Positions 6,920 through 13,419 of a stretch of 14,191 bases of DNA are shown one piece after another. Under the pieces are notes generated by a model, which ran no database searches, had not been told where the DNA came from, and saw nothing but the letters and a program-made list of their open reading frames with translations. Every line of letters begins with the position of its first letter. Within the stretch, counting starts at the first letter, position 1. This DNA is from Cyclobacteriaceae bacterium. GTDB lineage: Bacteria > Bacteroidota > Bacteroidia > Cytophagales > Cyclobacteriaceae. The position numbers and the translations under genes were made by a program. The DNA lies in the NCBI GenBank assembly GCA_025455225.1, contig JALOMY010000031.1, positions 1-14,191 of the forward strand. The letters run 5' to 3'.

Positions 6920-8023
6920 TTGTCCCCTTTACTGATTGTATTTCTCATTGTTGTTAGTATCCAGATTCTTTACTTCTGTTTATTCATTCTGACGCTGCGA
7001 AAAAGAAGGCCTGCACCCTCCGGGGAAATTATTCAACCGGTGTCGGTGATTGTCTGCGCGCATAATGAAGTGGAGAACCTGAGGGAATTAATCCCACTTT
7101 TACTTAACCAGGACCATCCTCAATTCGAAGTAATTATTGTGAACGACCGGTCCAGTGATGGCACCTATGATTACCTGTTGCAGGCATCAGCCGGGAACGA
7201 CCGTTTAAAGGTGATTACCGTTGATCATCTTCCGGACCGGATGCATGGAAAGAAGTATGGCATAACACTCGGAATAAAAAAAGCACAACATGAAATCGTG
7301 TTGCTAACCGATGCCGATTGCAGGCCGGCCACCAGGCAATGGATTCGAACCATGAGTCAGCAGGTTCGACCGGAGACTGATTTTGTACTGGGCTATTCAC
7401 CTTATGAGAAACGGAGCGGCCTGTTGAATTTATTTATTCGTTTTGAGACCCTATTAACAGGCATTCAGTATATCTCGTTCGCATTACTGGGTTTACCGTA
7501 TATGGGAGTTGGTCGTAACTTGGCTTATCGAAAATCGCTCTTTTTGAAAGTAAAGGGTTATACCGATACCATGTCGATTACCGGTGGGGATGACGATTTG
7601 TTTGTGAATAAACATGCCTTAGGTAAAAATACAGTGGTGTGTGTCAATCCGGATGCACTTGTTTATTCAATACCCAAATCAACGCTGCGTGAATATTACG
7701 GACAGAAGGTGCGTCACCTTTCAGCAGGTAAGTATTATAAGACCAGACATAAAGTTTTGCTCGGCTTATTCAGTTTTTCCTACCTGGTAACCTGGATTTG
7801 CGCTCTGACGTTAGTGGTGATAAAGATTGACCTGGAATGGGTATTGTCGTTGATGGTTATCCGGATTTCATTGTTTTGCCTTACTATTCAGGTAGCAGCT
7901 AACCGGTTTGGGCACAAATTTGAAGTCTGGTTTGTTCCTGTTTTAGAATTTGTTTTTATGATTTATTATCTTTCAACGGGTTGGGTGGCTTTAGTAACCA
8001 AAAAAGTACAATGGAAGATTTAG
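6920..8023 (+). CDS. Membrane-anchored family 2 glycosyltransferase
   Basis: Transfers a sugar from a nucleotide-sugar donor to a lipid or envelope glycan acceptor at the cytoplasmic face. From the TTG at 6920 it has 367 residues. One N-terminal helix is followed by a GT-A domain: PVSVIVCAHNE at the nucleotide-binding strand, VIIVNDRSSDGT, the metal-binding DxD in LLTDADCRP, the GGDDDLF acid motif, and QKVRHLSAGKYY in the place of the processive QxxRW motif, with His instead of Trp. About three C-terminal helices follow, as in membrane GT2 enzymes. The frame opens at TTG 6893, but that codon is inside a perfect -7 box, so I take the next TTG at 6920 (SPLLIVFLIV). No ATG is available near the start. 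Donor and acceptor are unknown. Its end overlaps the sigma factor gene by 13 bp. Confidence 0.85.
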   Translation: MSPLLIVFLIVVSIQILYFCLFILTLRKRRPAPSGEIIQPVSVIVCAHNEVENLRELIPLLLNQDHPQFEVIIVNDRSSDGTYDYLLQASAGNDRLKVITVDHLPDRMHGKKYGITLGIKKAQHEIVLLTDADCRPATRQWIRTMSQQVRPETDFVLGYSPYEKRSGLLNLFIRFETLLTGIQYISFALLGLPYMGVGRNLAYRKSLFLKVKGYTDTMSITGGDDDLFVNKHALGKNTVVCVNPDALVYSIPKSTLREYYGQKVRHLSAGKYYKTRHKVLLGLFSFSYLVTWICALTLVVIKIDLEWVLSLMVIRISLFCLTIQVAANRFGHKFEVWFVPVLEFVFMIYYLSTGWVALVTKKVQWKI

Positions 8024-8622
8024 AAGGCCGTTTTTCGTCAAAAGCACTGGAAGATTTCCGGCTTATCGATGAAGCCGTCAATAACAATGATGAGCAGGCC
8101 TTTGCTAAACTCATGCAGCGTTATAAACGGCCGGTTTACCATATGATTCTGAAAATGGTGCGGAACGTTGATGATGCTGAAGATCTTACCATTGAATCGT
8201 TTGCCAAAGCTTTTAAAAGCCTGCATCGTTTCAAGAAGGATTTTACCTTTTCAACCTGGTTGTTTCGCATTGCAACCAACAATACAATTGATTATATCCG
8301 GAAGAAAAAGCTGAATACATTAAGCCTCAGCAATACCTTTACCGATGATAACGGAGAAGGCGTATCCATTGATGTGGAGGATGAGAACCTGAATCCGCAG
8401 GAAGAAACCATCCGTTCTCAGAAGGAGGAATTGGTTCAGGTATTTGTAGACAAATTGCCACCCAAGTATCAGAAGCTGGTACGACTACGCTATTTTCATG
8501 AGTTATCATACGAGGAAATTGCTGCAGAACTTGAAGCTCCACTGGGTACCGTTAAAGCCCAGCTGCACCGTGCCCGCGAACTGATGTTTGATATGGTGAA
8601 AGATAAACGTGACCATATCTGA
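8011..8622 (+). CDS. ECF-type RNA polymerase sigma factor
   Basis: A 203-residue group 4 sigma-70 factor that would direct RNA polymerase to its own set of promoters. Region 2 spans about residues 27-95, with DAEDLTIESFAKAFKSL and the -10-binding FSTWLFRIATNNTIDYIRKKK. An acidic linker follows (FTDDNGEGVSIDVEDENLN, 100-118). Region 4 spans about 135-195, with LPPKYQKLVRLRYFHELSYEEIAAEL and the recognition helix GTVKAQLHRAREL. The start is ATG 8011; the longer TTG frame from 7981 lies wholly inside the glycosyltransferase. Overlap with the upstream gene suggests translational coupling. No anti-sigma gene (cupin, zinc-finger or FecR type) adjoins it, and the 61 bp that follow contain none, so the control must be elsewhere. 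Targets are unknown. Confidence 0.93.
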   Translation: MEDLEGRFSSKALEDFRLIDEAVNNNDEQAFAKLMQRYKRPVYHMILKMVRNVDDAEDLTIESFAKAFKSLHRFKKDFTFSTWLFRIATNNTIDYIRKKKLNTLSLSNTFTDDNGEGVSIDVEDENLNPQEETIRSQKEELVQVFVDKLPPKYQKLVRLRYFHELSYEEIAAELEAPLGTVKAQLHRARELMFDMVKDKRDHI

Positions 8623-8683
8623 GGATCCATCCAAGAGTTCCTTACGGAGATTTAATCATCCATACAAAAGAACTAATTAAACT

Positions 8684-9325
8684 GTGAGCGTTAATTCAGC
8701 GATCGTTCAAAAGTATTTTACGGCACTCACTCCGGAGCAGGTTAACCGGTTTGAGATGCTGGATGTGTTATACCGCGAATGGAACGAACGCATTAATGTG
8801 GTTTCAAGAAAGGATATTGATAATCTATACATCAACCACGTTTTGCACTCTTTGGGAATAGCCAAAGTTCTGTCTTTTAATCCCGGTGCAGAAATTCTGG
8901 ATGTTGGAACCGGTGGGGGTTTTCCGGGAATTCCGTTAGCCATATTATTTCCACAAACTCAATTTCACCTGGTTGATTCCATAGGTAAGAAAATCAAGGT
9001 TGTTCATGAAATTGCCAGGGCATTAGGTTTAAATAATGTAATTGGTCAGCAAATCCGGGCTGAACAGATTCAGCACAAGTACGATTTTATTGTAAGTCGT
9101 GCCGTTACCCGGCTAAATGAATTTTACGGATGGGTTAGCCGAAAAGTAAAAGCAGAGTCAACCCACGATCTGGATAACGGCATCTTGTATTTAAAAGGGG
9201 GCGATCTCACAGAAGAACTTAACGAACTCAAAAAGCCTTATTCCCTCTATAATTTATCGAATTATTTTACCGAGGATTTCTTCGAAACCAAGAAAGTTGT
9301 TTACGTTCCGATACGGGTGGATTGA
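8684..9325 (+). CDS. rsmG: 16S rRNA (guanine-527-N7) methyltransferase
   Basis: Methylates N7 of G527 in the 530 loop of 16S rRNA using S-adenosylmethionine; loss of the homologue gives low-level streptomycin resistance in other bacteria. It has 213 residues. It carries the family marker NVVSRKDIDNLYINHVLHS (38-56), the SAM-binding motif EILDVGTGGGFPGIPLA (70-86), LVDSIGKKIKVV (96-107), and SRAVTRL near residue 140. The start is GTG at 8684, with no Shine-Dalgarno; the N-terminus from there (VQKYFTALTPEQ) matches the family well. It sits 61 bp after the sigma factor in the same direction and may share its transcript. The former name gidB reflects a gid-operon position in other phyla that is not seen here. 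Confidence 0.95.
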   Translation: MSVNSAIVQKYFTALTPEQVNRFEMLDVLYREWNERINVVSRKDIDNLYINHVLHSLGIAKVLSFNPGAEILDVGTGGGFPGIPLAILFPQTQFHLVDSIGKKIKVVHEIARALGLNNVIGQQIRAEQIQHKYDFIVSRAVTRLNEFYGWVSRKVKAESTHDLDNGILYLKGGDLTEELNELKKPYSLYNLSNYFTEDFFETKKVVYVPIRVD

Positions 9326-9331
9326 TTCGGA

Positions 9332-9363
9332 TTTGCATGATTCCCGGGAATTCCCTAATTATA
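9332..9363 (+). promoter_or_regulatory. Weak promoter candidate with a palindrome in the spacer
   Basis: TTTG (9332-9335) and TAATTATA (9356-9363, two mismatches to TAnnTTTG) are 20 nt apart. The 12-bp palindrome ATTCCCGGGAAT (9340-9351) fills most of the spacer, a usual place for a repressor or activator site. This is speculative. Confidence 0.2.
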
Positions 9364-9370
9364 CATCTTA

Positions 9371-9916
9371 TTGTCCTTCGAATTGCGCAAAATTGTATCC
9401 ATAGGGCTCATCGTACTTATCCTGTTTAATGTAATGGGATATTACGCCATTCTCCTTGGATTGCGGTATCAGGCTTCTTCCGAATTGATTCAGCGGTTAG
9501 ATGCCAACGCATACAACTCTCAGGAGACGTTTACCCTTGAAGTTCCACTAACCGTACCCTATTTCAACGGCCCTGAAGAGTTCAACCGGGTTGATGGTGA
9601 ATTTGATTTTGATGGCGATACGTACCGGCTTGTTAAACAACGTATTTCAAATGATACGTTATACGTAGTTTACATTAAGGATAAAAAGAGCAGCAAGATC
9701 AAGCAGGCCATTTCAGAATTGGTAAAAACCTTTACCGATAAACCAGCCGACAGCAAGCAAATTAAAGTTAATTCATTTATTAAAGACTACCTGATTTCTA
9801 AAGTAAGTTTAGTATCCGAAAATTCAGGTTGGTTTACATCCATTCATTTCTCCCAATCGGAGATTAATCGTACGGTGCCTTACTTGTCAATTACTTCGCC
9901 TCCACCAAAAGCTTAA
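9371..9916 (+). CDS. Small membrane-anchored protein, function unknown
   Basis: I do not recognise this 181-residue protein. One hydrophobic segment (about residues 8-30, VSIGLIVLILFNVMGYYAIL) serves as a signal anchor. A soluble, probably periplasmic domain of about 150 residues follows. It contains LEVPLTVPYF, an acidic strand (DGEFDFDGDTYRLVKQRISNDTLYVVYIKDKK, near 77-108, described here in two overlapping pieces), and a lysine-rich helix (KIKQAISELVKTF). The alternation in the first part suggests beta strands. The frame opens at TTG 9371; TTG 9383 (LRKIVSIG) is a second possible start, and no ATG is available. It ends with PPPKA. It follows rsmG by 45 bp and precedes the outer-membrane barrel gene by 152 bp. 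A place in the same envelope unit is possible but not shown. Confidence 0.75.
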   Translation: MSFELRKIVSIGLIVLILFNVMGYYAILLGLRYQASSELIQRLDANAYNSQETFTLEVPLTVPYFNGPEEFNRVDGEFDFDGDTYRLVKQRISNDTLYVVYIKDKKSSKIKQAISELVKTFTDKPADSKQIKVNSFIKDYLISKVSLVSENSGWFTSIHFSQSEINRTVPYLSITSPPPKA

Positions 9917-9947
9917 TTCCTCCCTTCATTTCCTGATCAATAGTTCT

Positions 9948-9963
9948 TCATTGAATTCAATGA
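9948..9963. repeat. 16-bp perfect palindrome upstream of the barrel gene
   Basis: TCATTGAATTCAATGA is its own reverse complement, without a loop. It lies in the 152-bp gap, about 105 bp before the ATG at 10069. Such a site suits a dimeric regulator better than a terminator, and no T run follows it. Confidence 0.35.
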
Positions 9964-10026
9964 TGCAAACTGTTGTTCAAGGTATTCTGTATTCTTTTTT
10001 TACTGGTCTCATAAAAGTATTACCCC

Positions 10027-10045
10027 TCAGGCACAACATGCCTGA
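10027..10045 (+). promoter_or_regulatory. Small hairpin in the leader of the barrel gene
   Basis: TCAGGCA (10027-10033) and TGCCTGA (10039-10045) form a perfect 7-bp stem with a 5-nt loop, ending 23 nt before the ATG. No T run follows, so a terminator is unlikely. It may be an operator or a leader structure. Confidence 0.3.
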
Positions 10046-10068
10046 CTTGACTAAAACCGTATGCCACT

Positions 10069-10995
10069 ATGAAAAAATATTTACTATTACTATCGATCAT
10101 CGTTTTTCCGGTTGGGTATTCTAGTGCCCAAACATTAAACGATGGTCTGATGATGCAGAAGGATAACTTCTGTACCGGATTTATTTACATGCATGATCAA
10201 TGGACGGAGTACTGGGAAGGTACCCGTAAACGCGATAATGGAAATATCGGAAAGCTGACTACCCAAAGTCTGACATGGGTTGGTAATTATGGTATTACAA
10301 ACAAGCTGAATGTAATTGCCATGTTGCCTTATGTGAGAACTAATGCAAGCAAAGGAACCCTGGCCGGAATGGAGAACATCCAGGATCTTTCCGTTGGCGT
10401 GAAGTACAATTTCTTTGTGAAAGAGTGGGAAGGAAAGAGCCGCTTTAAAACATTTGGTATTATAAATTTTTCAACGCCCATCAGCAATTATTCACCCGAT
10501 TTCCTGCCACTTTCCATCGGCATGGCGTCCACTAATCTTTCCTACCGGCTTACTGCATTTTATAAACTTGAAAAGGGATGGTTTGCCAACGCATCGGCCG
10601 GCTATACCTGGCGAAGCAATGTCGAGTTGGATCGGCCTGCCTATTATAACGATGAAGATGAAACCCTTTACCTGACTAATGAAGTGCAAATGCCGAATGT
10701 GTTTGATTTGTTTATCAGCGCAGGGTACTTGAAAAATGGATTGCAGGTTGAGCTGAATTATATTCAGCAGAATACGTTGGGTGGGGGCGATATCCGCAGG
10801 CAAGACATGCCCTTTGTCTCCAATAAGATGAATTTCAATAAAGGAGGCATCCTGGTGATGTATTACTTGCCTCCATTGCCGGAACTGGCAGTTCGTTTAG
10901 CGGGTACATACACCTTTTCAGGGCGAAATGTAGGTCAATCGACCACGTATCTCGCAGGGATTCTATATACCATTAAATTTTCAGGCAACCCGTAA
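10069..10995 (+). CDS. Outer-membrane beta-barrel protein
   Basis: A 308-residue exported protein. The signal peptide MKKYLLLLSIIVFPVGYSSA is followed by cleavage before Gln21. The rest alternates polar and aromatic residues in strands typical of a beta-barrel, for example LTTQSLTWVGNYGITNKLNVIAML, SVGVKYNFFVKEWEG, FANASAGYTWRSNVEL and VQLNY-type strands such as LQVELNYIQQN. The C-terminal strand ends YLAGILYTIKF with a terminal-region aromatic, as expected for barrel insertion. Its style resembles the meta-pathway phenol-degradation (MetA-like) group of putative outer-membrane transporters; this is from memory and uncertain. The PAP2 lipoprotein gene follows after 12 bp, so the two are almost certainly one operon. 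A palindrome and a hairpin precede it. The transported substrate, if any, is unknown. Confidence 0.82.
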   Translation: MKKYLLLLSIIVFPVGYSSAQTLNDGLMMQKDNFCTGFIYMHDQWTEYWEGTRKRDNGNIGKLTTQSLTWVGNYGITNKLNVIAMLPYVRTNASKGTLAGMENIQDLSVGVKYNFFVKEWEGKSRFKTFGIINFSTPISNYSPDFLPLSIGMASTNLSYRLTAFYKLEKGWFANASAGYTWRSNVELDRPAYYNDEDETLYLTNEVQMPNVFDLFISAGYLKNGLQVELNYIQQNTLGGGDIRRQDMPFVSNKMNFNKGGILVMYYLPPLPELAVRLAGTYTFSGRNVGQSTTYLAGILYTIKFSGNP

Positions 10996-11007
10996 TTCGA
11001 TCCGAAC

Positions 11008-12582
11008 ATGAGAATCAAGAATCATTATATCGTTATTAATTTATTACTGTTTTTTACGCTTTTATCAGCCTGTAATAAGCAGCTGGAAGAAACTGAATCG
11101 CTTGTTCCATTAGCACCTGTTGATCTGGATGAAGATGCCGGAAACTGGACTATGATTGTAATGACCGGGCCTGATCAGGTTGCTGTTTCGGCACCTGCCG
11201 ATATAAATTCAGATGCATACCAGGCTGAACTTGCTGCCATAAAAAATGCCCAAAGCAATCTGACCCAGGATCAACGAAAAATTATTGAGTATTGGAGTGG
11301 TGGAGGTGTTCTTCGTTGGAATCAGATCCTTCGAGAGTTGGTAGCTCAGTACAATCGTCCGCCTGCACCCCGGCCAGATGGTACATACCCTGCTCCTGAT
11401 CCGGAAAATCCCTTTTCAGATCCGGAGTTCCCATTTTCAAATCCACCCTATGCCGCCCGTGCCTACAGTTATGTAACCCTGGCTCAATTCGAAGCCTTGA
11501 AGTCGGCTTGGTATTACAAGTTTCAATATAACCGGCCGGCTCCTTATTCAGTTGACAATTCCATTCAGGCACTTGTTCCGAAAACGGATTTACCAGCCTA
11601 CCCATCGGAAGATGCGGTTCTCTCCGGGGTTACGGTAGAATTATTGAAAGCACTATTTCCGGCAGCAGTAGAGGAAATAACAATTCATGCAGCGAATCAG
11701 CGCAATGCAGCGTTGTGGTCAGGGAAGGCAAGTTCAAGTGATATAAGCGCAGGCCTGGCTCTAGGAAAATCAGTAGCTGCTCTCTTTCTGGCCCGTGCAC
11801 GAACGGATGGGATGAGTGCCGCTGTTGGAACTCCGGCTCAATGGGCTGCCCTCGATGATTCAGCACGGGTACATTGGGCTAAAGCCGGACTTAATGCCAA
11901 TGAGGAGATTTTATGGCAAAGCCTGGAGAATCCTCCGCGACCACCCATGCTTCCATTCTTTGGCCAGGTAAAAGGCTGGCTTATGACTGCGCAAGACTTT
12001 GCCAACGAACGGCCAGGACCACCGCCTTCATCTTCATCCGAGCAAATGAAAATTGAACTGGAAGAAGTAAAACAATATTCCAAAAACTATACACGTGAAC
12101 AGTTGGCAACCGTCCATAAATGGGCTGATGGAGTAACAACGTACACACCCCCCGGTCATTGGAACGACATTGCGGCAGAATTCATTGCTGATGAAAAGTA
12201 CAGTGAAGTACGCGCAGCGCGTGCGTTTGCTTTGTTGAATATGGCCGAGCATAATGCGGCTGTGGCTTGTTGGGAAAATAAATTCTATTGGTTCAATCCG
12301 CGTCCTTCGCAGCTGGATCCATCGATCAAGACTACAACCGGGTTACCGAACTTTCCTTCCTATGGTTCAGGACACTCTACGTTTTCAGCAGCAGCGGCTG
12401 CCGTGCTTTCCTATTTGTTCCCAGCCCATACACAGTATTTCCATGAACAAAAGGATGAAGCGGCTTTGTCGAGGTTATATGGGGCCATTCACTACCGATC
12501 GGACATTGAAGTCAGTGTTGAGCATGGCGATCGAATTGCAACTTATACAATAAATTTTGCCCTGACTGACGGGGCAGATTAA
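11008..12582 (+). CDS. Lipoprotein with tandem PAP2 / vanadium-haloperoxidase-like domains
   Basis: A 524-residue lipoprotein: basic start, hydrophobic core, lipobox LSAC with Cys22. The C-terminal domain (about 362-515) carries the complete phosphatase/haloperoxidase pocket: Lys425-x6-Arg432-Pro, GSGH with His456, and Ser488-Arg489-x5-His495-x3-Asp499. These match the residues that hold phosphate in PAP2 enzymes and vanadate in chloroperoxidases. An N-terminal domain (about 86-262) aligns with it at a constant offset of 254 residues: AARA 149/403, KF 171/425, LFP 216/470, SDI 244/498. It has lost the pocket: His456, Arg489 and His495 correspond to Asp202, Ala235 and Ala241. A proline-rich insert (about 117-147) and a PPRPPMLPFFG linker (309-319) are also visible. 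It could be an acid phosphatase, a lipid-phosphate phosphatase or a haloperoxidase. It acts outside the cytoplasm, probably with the barrel protein encoded 12 bp upstream. Confidence 0.88.
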   Translation: MRIKNHYIVINLLLFFTLLSACNKQLEETESLVPLAPVDLDEDAGNWTMIVMTGPDQVAVSAPADINSDAYQAELAAIKNAQSNLTQDQRKIIEYWSGGGVLRWNQILRELVAQYNRPPAPRPDGTYPAPDPENPFSDPEFPFSNPPYAARAYSYVTLAQFEALKSAWYYKFQYNRPAPYSVDNSIQALVPKTDLPAYPSEDAVLSGVTVELLKALFPAAVEEITIHAANQRNAALWSGKASSSDISAGLALGKSVAALFLARARTDGMSAAVGTPAQWAALDDSARVHWAKAGLNANEEILWQSLENPPRPPMLPFFGQVKGWLMTAQDFANERPGPPPSSSSEQMKIELEEVKQYSKNYTREQLATVHKWADGVTTYTPPGHWNDIAAEFIADEKYSEVRAARAFALLNMAEHNAAVACWENKFYWFNPRPSQLDPSIKTTTGLPNFPSYGSGHSTFSAAAAAVLSYLFPAHTQYFHEQKDEAALSRLYGAIHYRSDIEVSVEHGDRIATYTINFALTDGAD

Positions 12583-12606
12583 CGATAACACGTTCAGGTT
12601 AGTGTT

Positions 12607-12650
12607 AAATCCGGGTAAGGTCTCGTCATAGGCCTTCCCGGATTTTTACT
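12607..12650 (+). terminator. Rho-independent terminator after the PAP2 lipoprotein gene
   Basis: AAATCCGGG (12607-12615) pairs with CCCGGATTT (12637-12645). Inside, after a one-base bulge, AAGGTC (12617-12622) pairs with GGCCTT (12631-12636, one T-G wobble) around an 8-nt loop. T-rich sequence follows on the plus strand. It abuts the stop codon of the convergent acyltransferase gene. On the minus strand its T run is short, so it is mainly a plus-strand terminator. Confidence 0.8.
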
Positions 12651-13383
12651 TTTCGGATACTGAGTATTGAAGGATCATCGCCTTCATGGTTTCATATGTT
12701 CTCTGCTTTACGGTATCATAATCCTTGGCGGATAACCCGCTTACGGGAATAGGCTCTCCTGCAATAATTTTGATTTTTCCGGGAGCCATCGAAAGTTTAC
12801 CAGGTGGCATTAATTTTCCGGCTCCCACCACCACTACCGGCAGAATTGGCGTTTGTGTATCGATGGCAATACGAAAAGCACCGTCCTTAAAGGGTTGGAG
12901 TATTTGTTGTGTACGGTTTTGTGTTCCTTCAGCAAAAATGAGCATGGAGATTCCTTGCGCAATGATGCGTTTCGCGTATTCAATGCTTTTCTTTCGGCTC
13001 TCATGGTTACTGCGATCAACCACTACTGTAGCTGCTTTAACAATAAAACCGAATACAGGAATCTTAAGAAGTTCTTTCTTGGCAATGGGCCTGAATTCAC
13101 CTTTAATAATCAATCGTAAACCCGGAACATCCAGAAACGAAGTATGGTTGCTTACATAGATATATGACTTACCTCTTTTTATATTCTCTTTTCCATAAAA
13201 CTGATACTGAATAAAAGTCAATTGGCTGAAAACCCACGACCATAACCAGAGGAATTTATAGCTGATCCAACTCCAGCGGTTACCGAATAAAAAGGGGATA
13301 AGAATTCCAGGTAAAAACAGGATCATAAACACACTGAAAACCAGCAATACCCAGAAGGTGTAGATTTTCTGAAAAACTTTCAC
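12646..13383 (-). CDS. plsC: 1-acyl-sn-glycerol-3-phosphate acyltransferase
   Basis: Adds the second fatty acyl chain to lysophosphatidate to give phosphatidate, the precursor of membrane phospholipids, at the inner membrane. It has 245 residues. One or two N-terminal helices (about 8-33) are followed by the acyltransferase domain: NHTSFLD with catalytic His80 and Asp85 (NHx4D), VVVDRSNHESRKKS (120-133), FAEGTQNR (150-157), PFKDGAF (164-170) and TPILPVVVVG (178-187). The third block reads EGTQ where EGTR is usual, with Arg157 two residues later. Other LPLAT-family acyl acceptors are possible, such as ornithine lipid, but PlsC is the simplest call. The start is GTG at 13383. It lies 36 bp after the rsmB stop, so the two may be co-transcribed. 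Confidence 0.9.
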   Translation of the reverse strand: MKVFQKIYTFWVLLVFSVFMILFLPGILIPFLFGNRWSWISYKFLWLWSWVFSQLTFIQYQFYGKENIKRGKSYIYVSNHTSFLDVPGLRLIIKGEFRPIAKKELLKIPVFGFIVKAATVVVDRSNHESRKKSIEYAKRIIAQGISMLIFAEGTQNRTQQILQPFKDGAFRIAIDTQTPILPVVVVGAGKLMPPGKLSMAPGKIKIIAGEPIPVSGLSAKDYDTVKQRTYETMKAMILQYSVSEK

Positions 13384-13419
13384 AAGGTTTTATAAAATGA
13401 GTTGGGCAAGATAAACAAG

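Noticed and set aside
7981..8010. TTG start giving the sigma factor ten more residues
   Set aside because: The stretch is inside the glycosyltransferase gene, and the ATG at 8011 gives a normal ECF N-terminus.
8609..8680. Possible 23-codon peptide from GTG between the sigma factor and rsmG
   Set aside because: Too short, no ribosome site and no recognisable features. I considered an anti-sigma remnant but nothing in it supports that.
10061..10072. Mini-frame ATG CCA CTA TGA overlapping the start of the barrel gene
   Set aside because: Three codons that overlap the real ATG could couple translation, but chance occurrence is just as likely.
11282..11605. 107-codon minus-strand frame inside the PAP2 lipoprotein gene
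   Set aside because: It is an antisense shadow of a proline-rich coding segment; no family resemblance.
12725..13159. 144-codon open frame on the plus strand
   Set aside because: It lies wholly antisense to the acyltransferase, whose motifs are all intact; the translation resembles no family and has no start context.
13384..13419. TTGGG...CCCAA inverted repeat between rsmB and plsC
   Set aside because: Only 5 bp of stem, a long loop and no clear T run; too weak to call a terminator.
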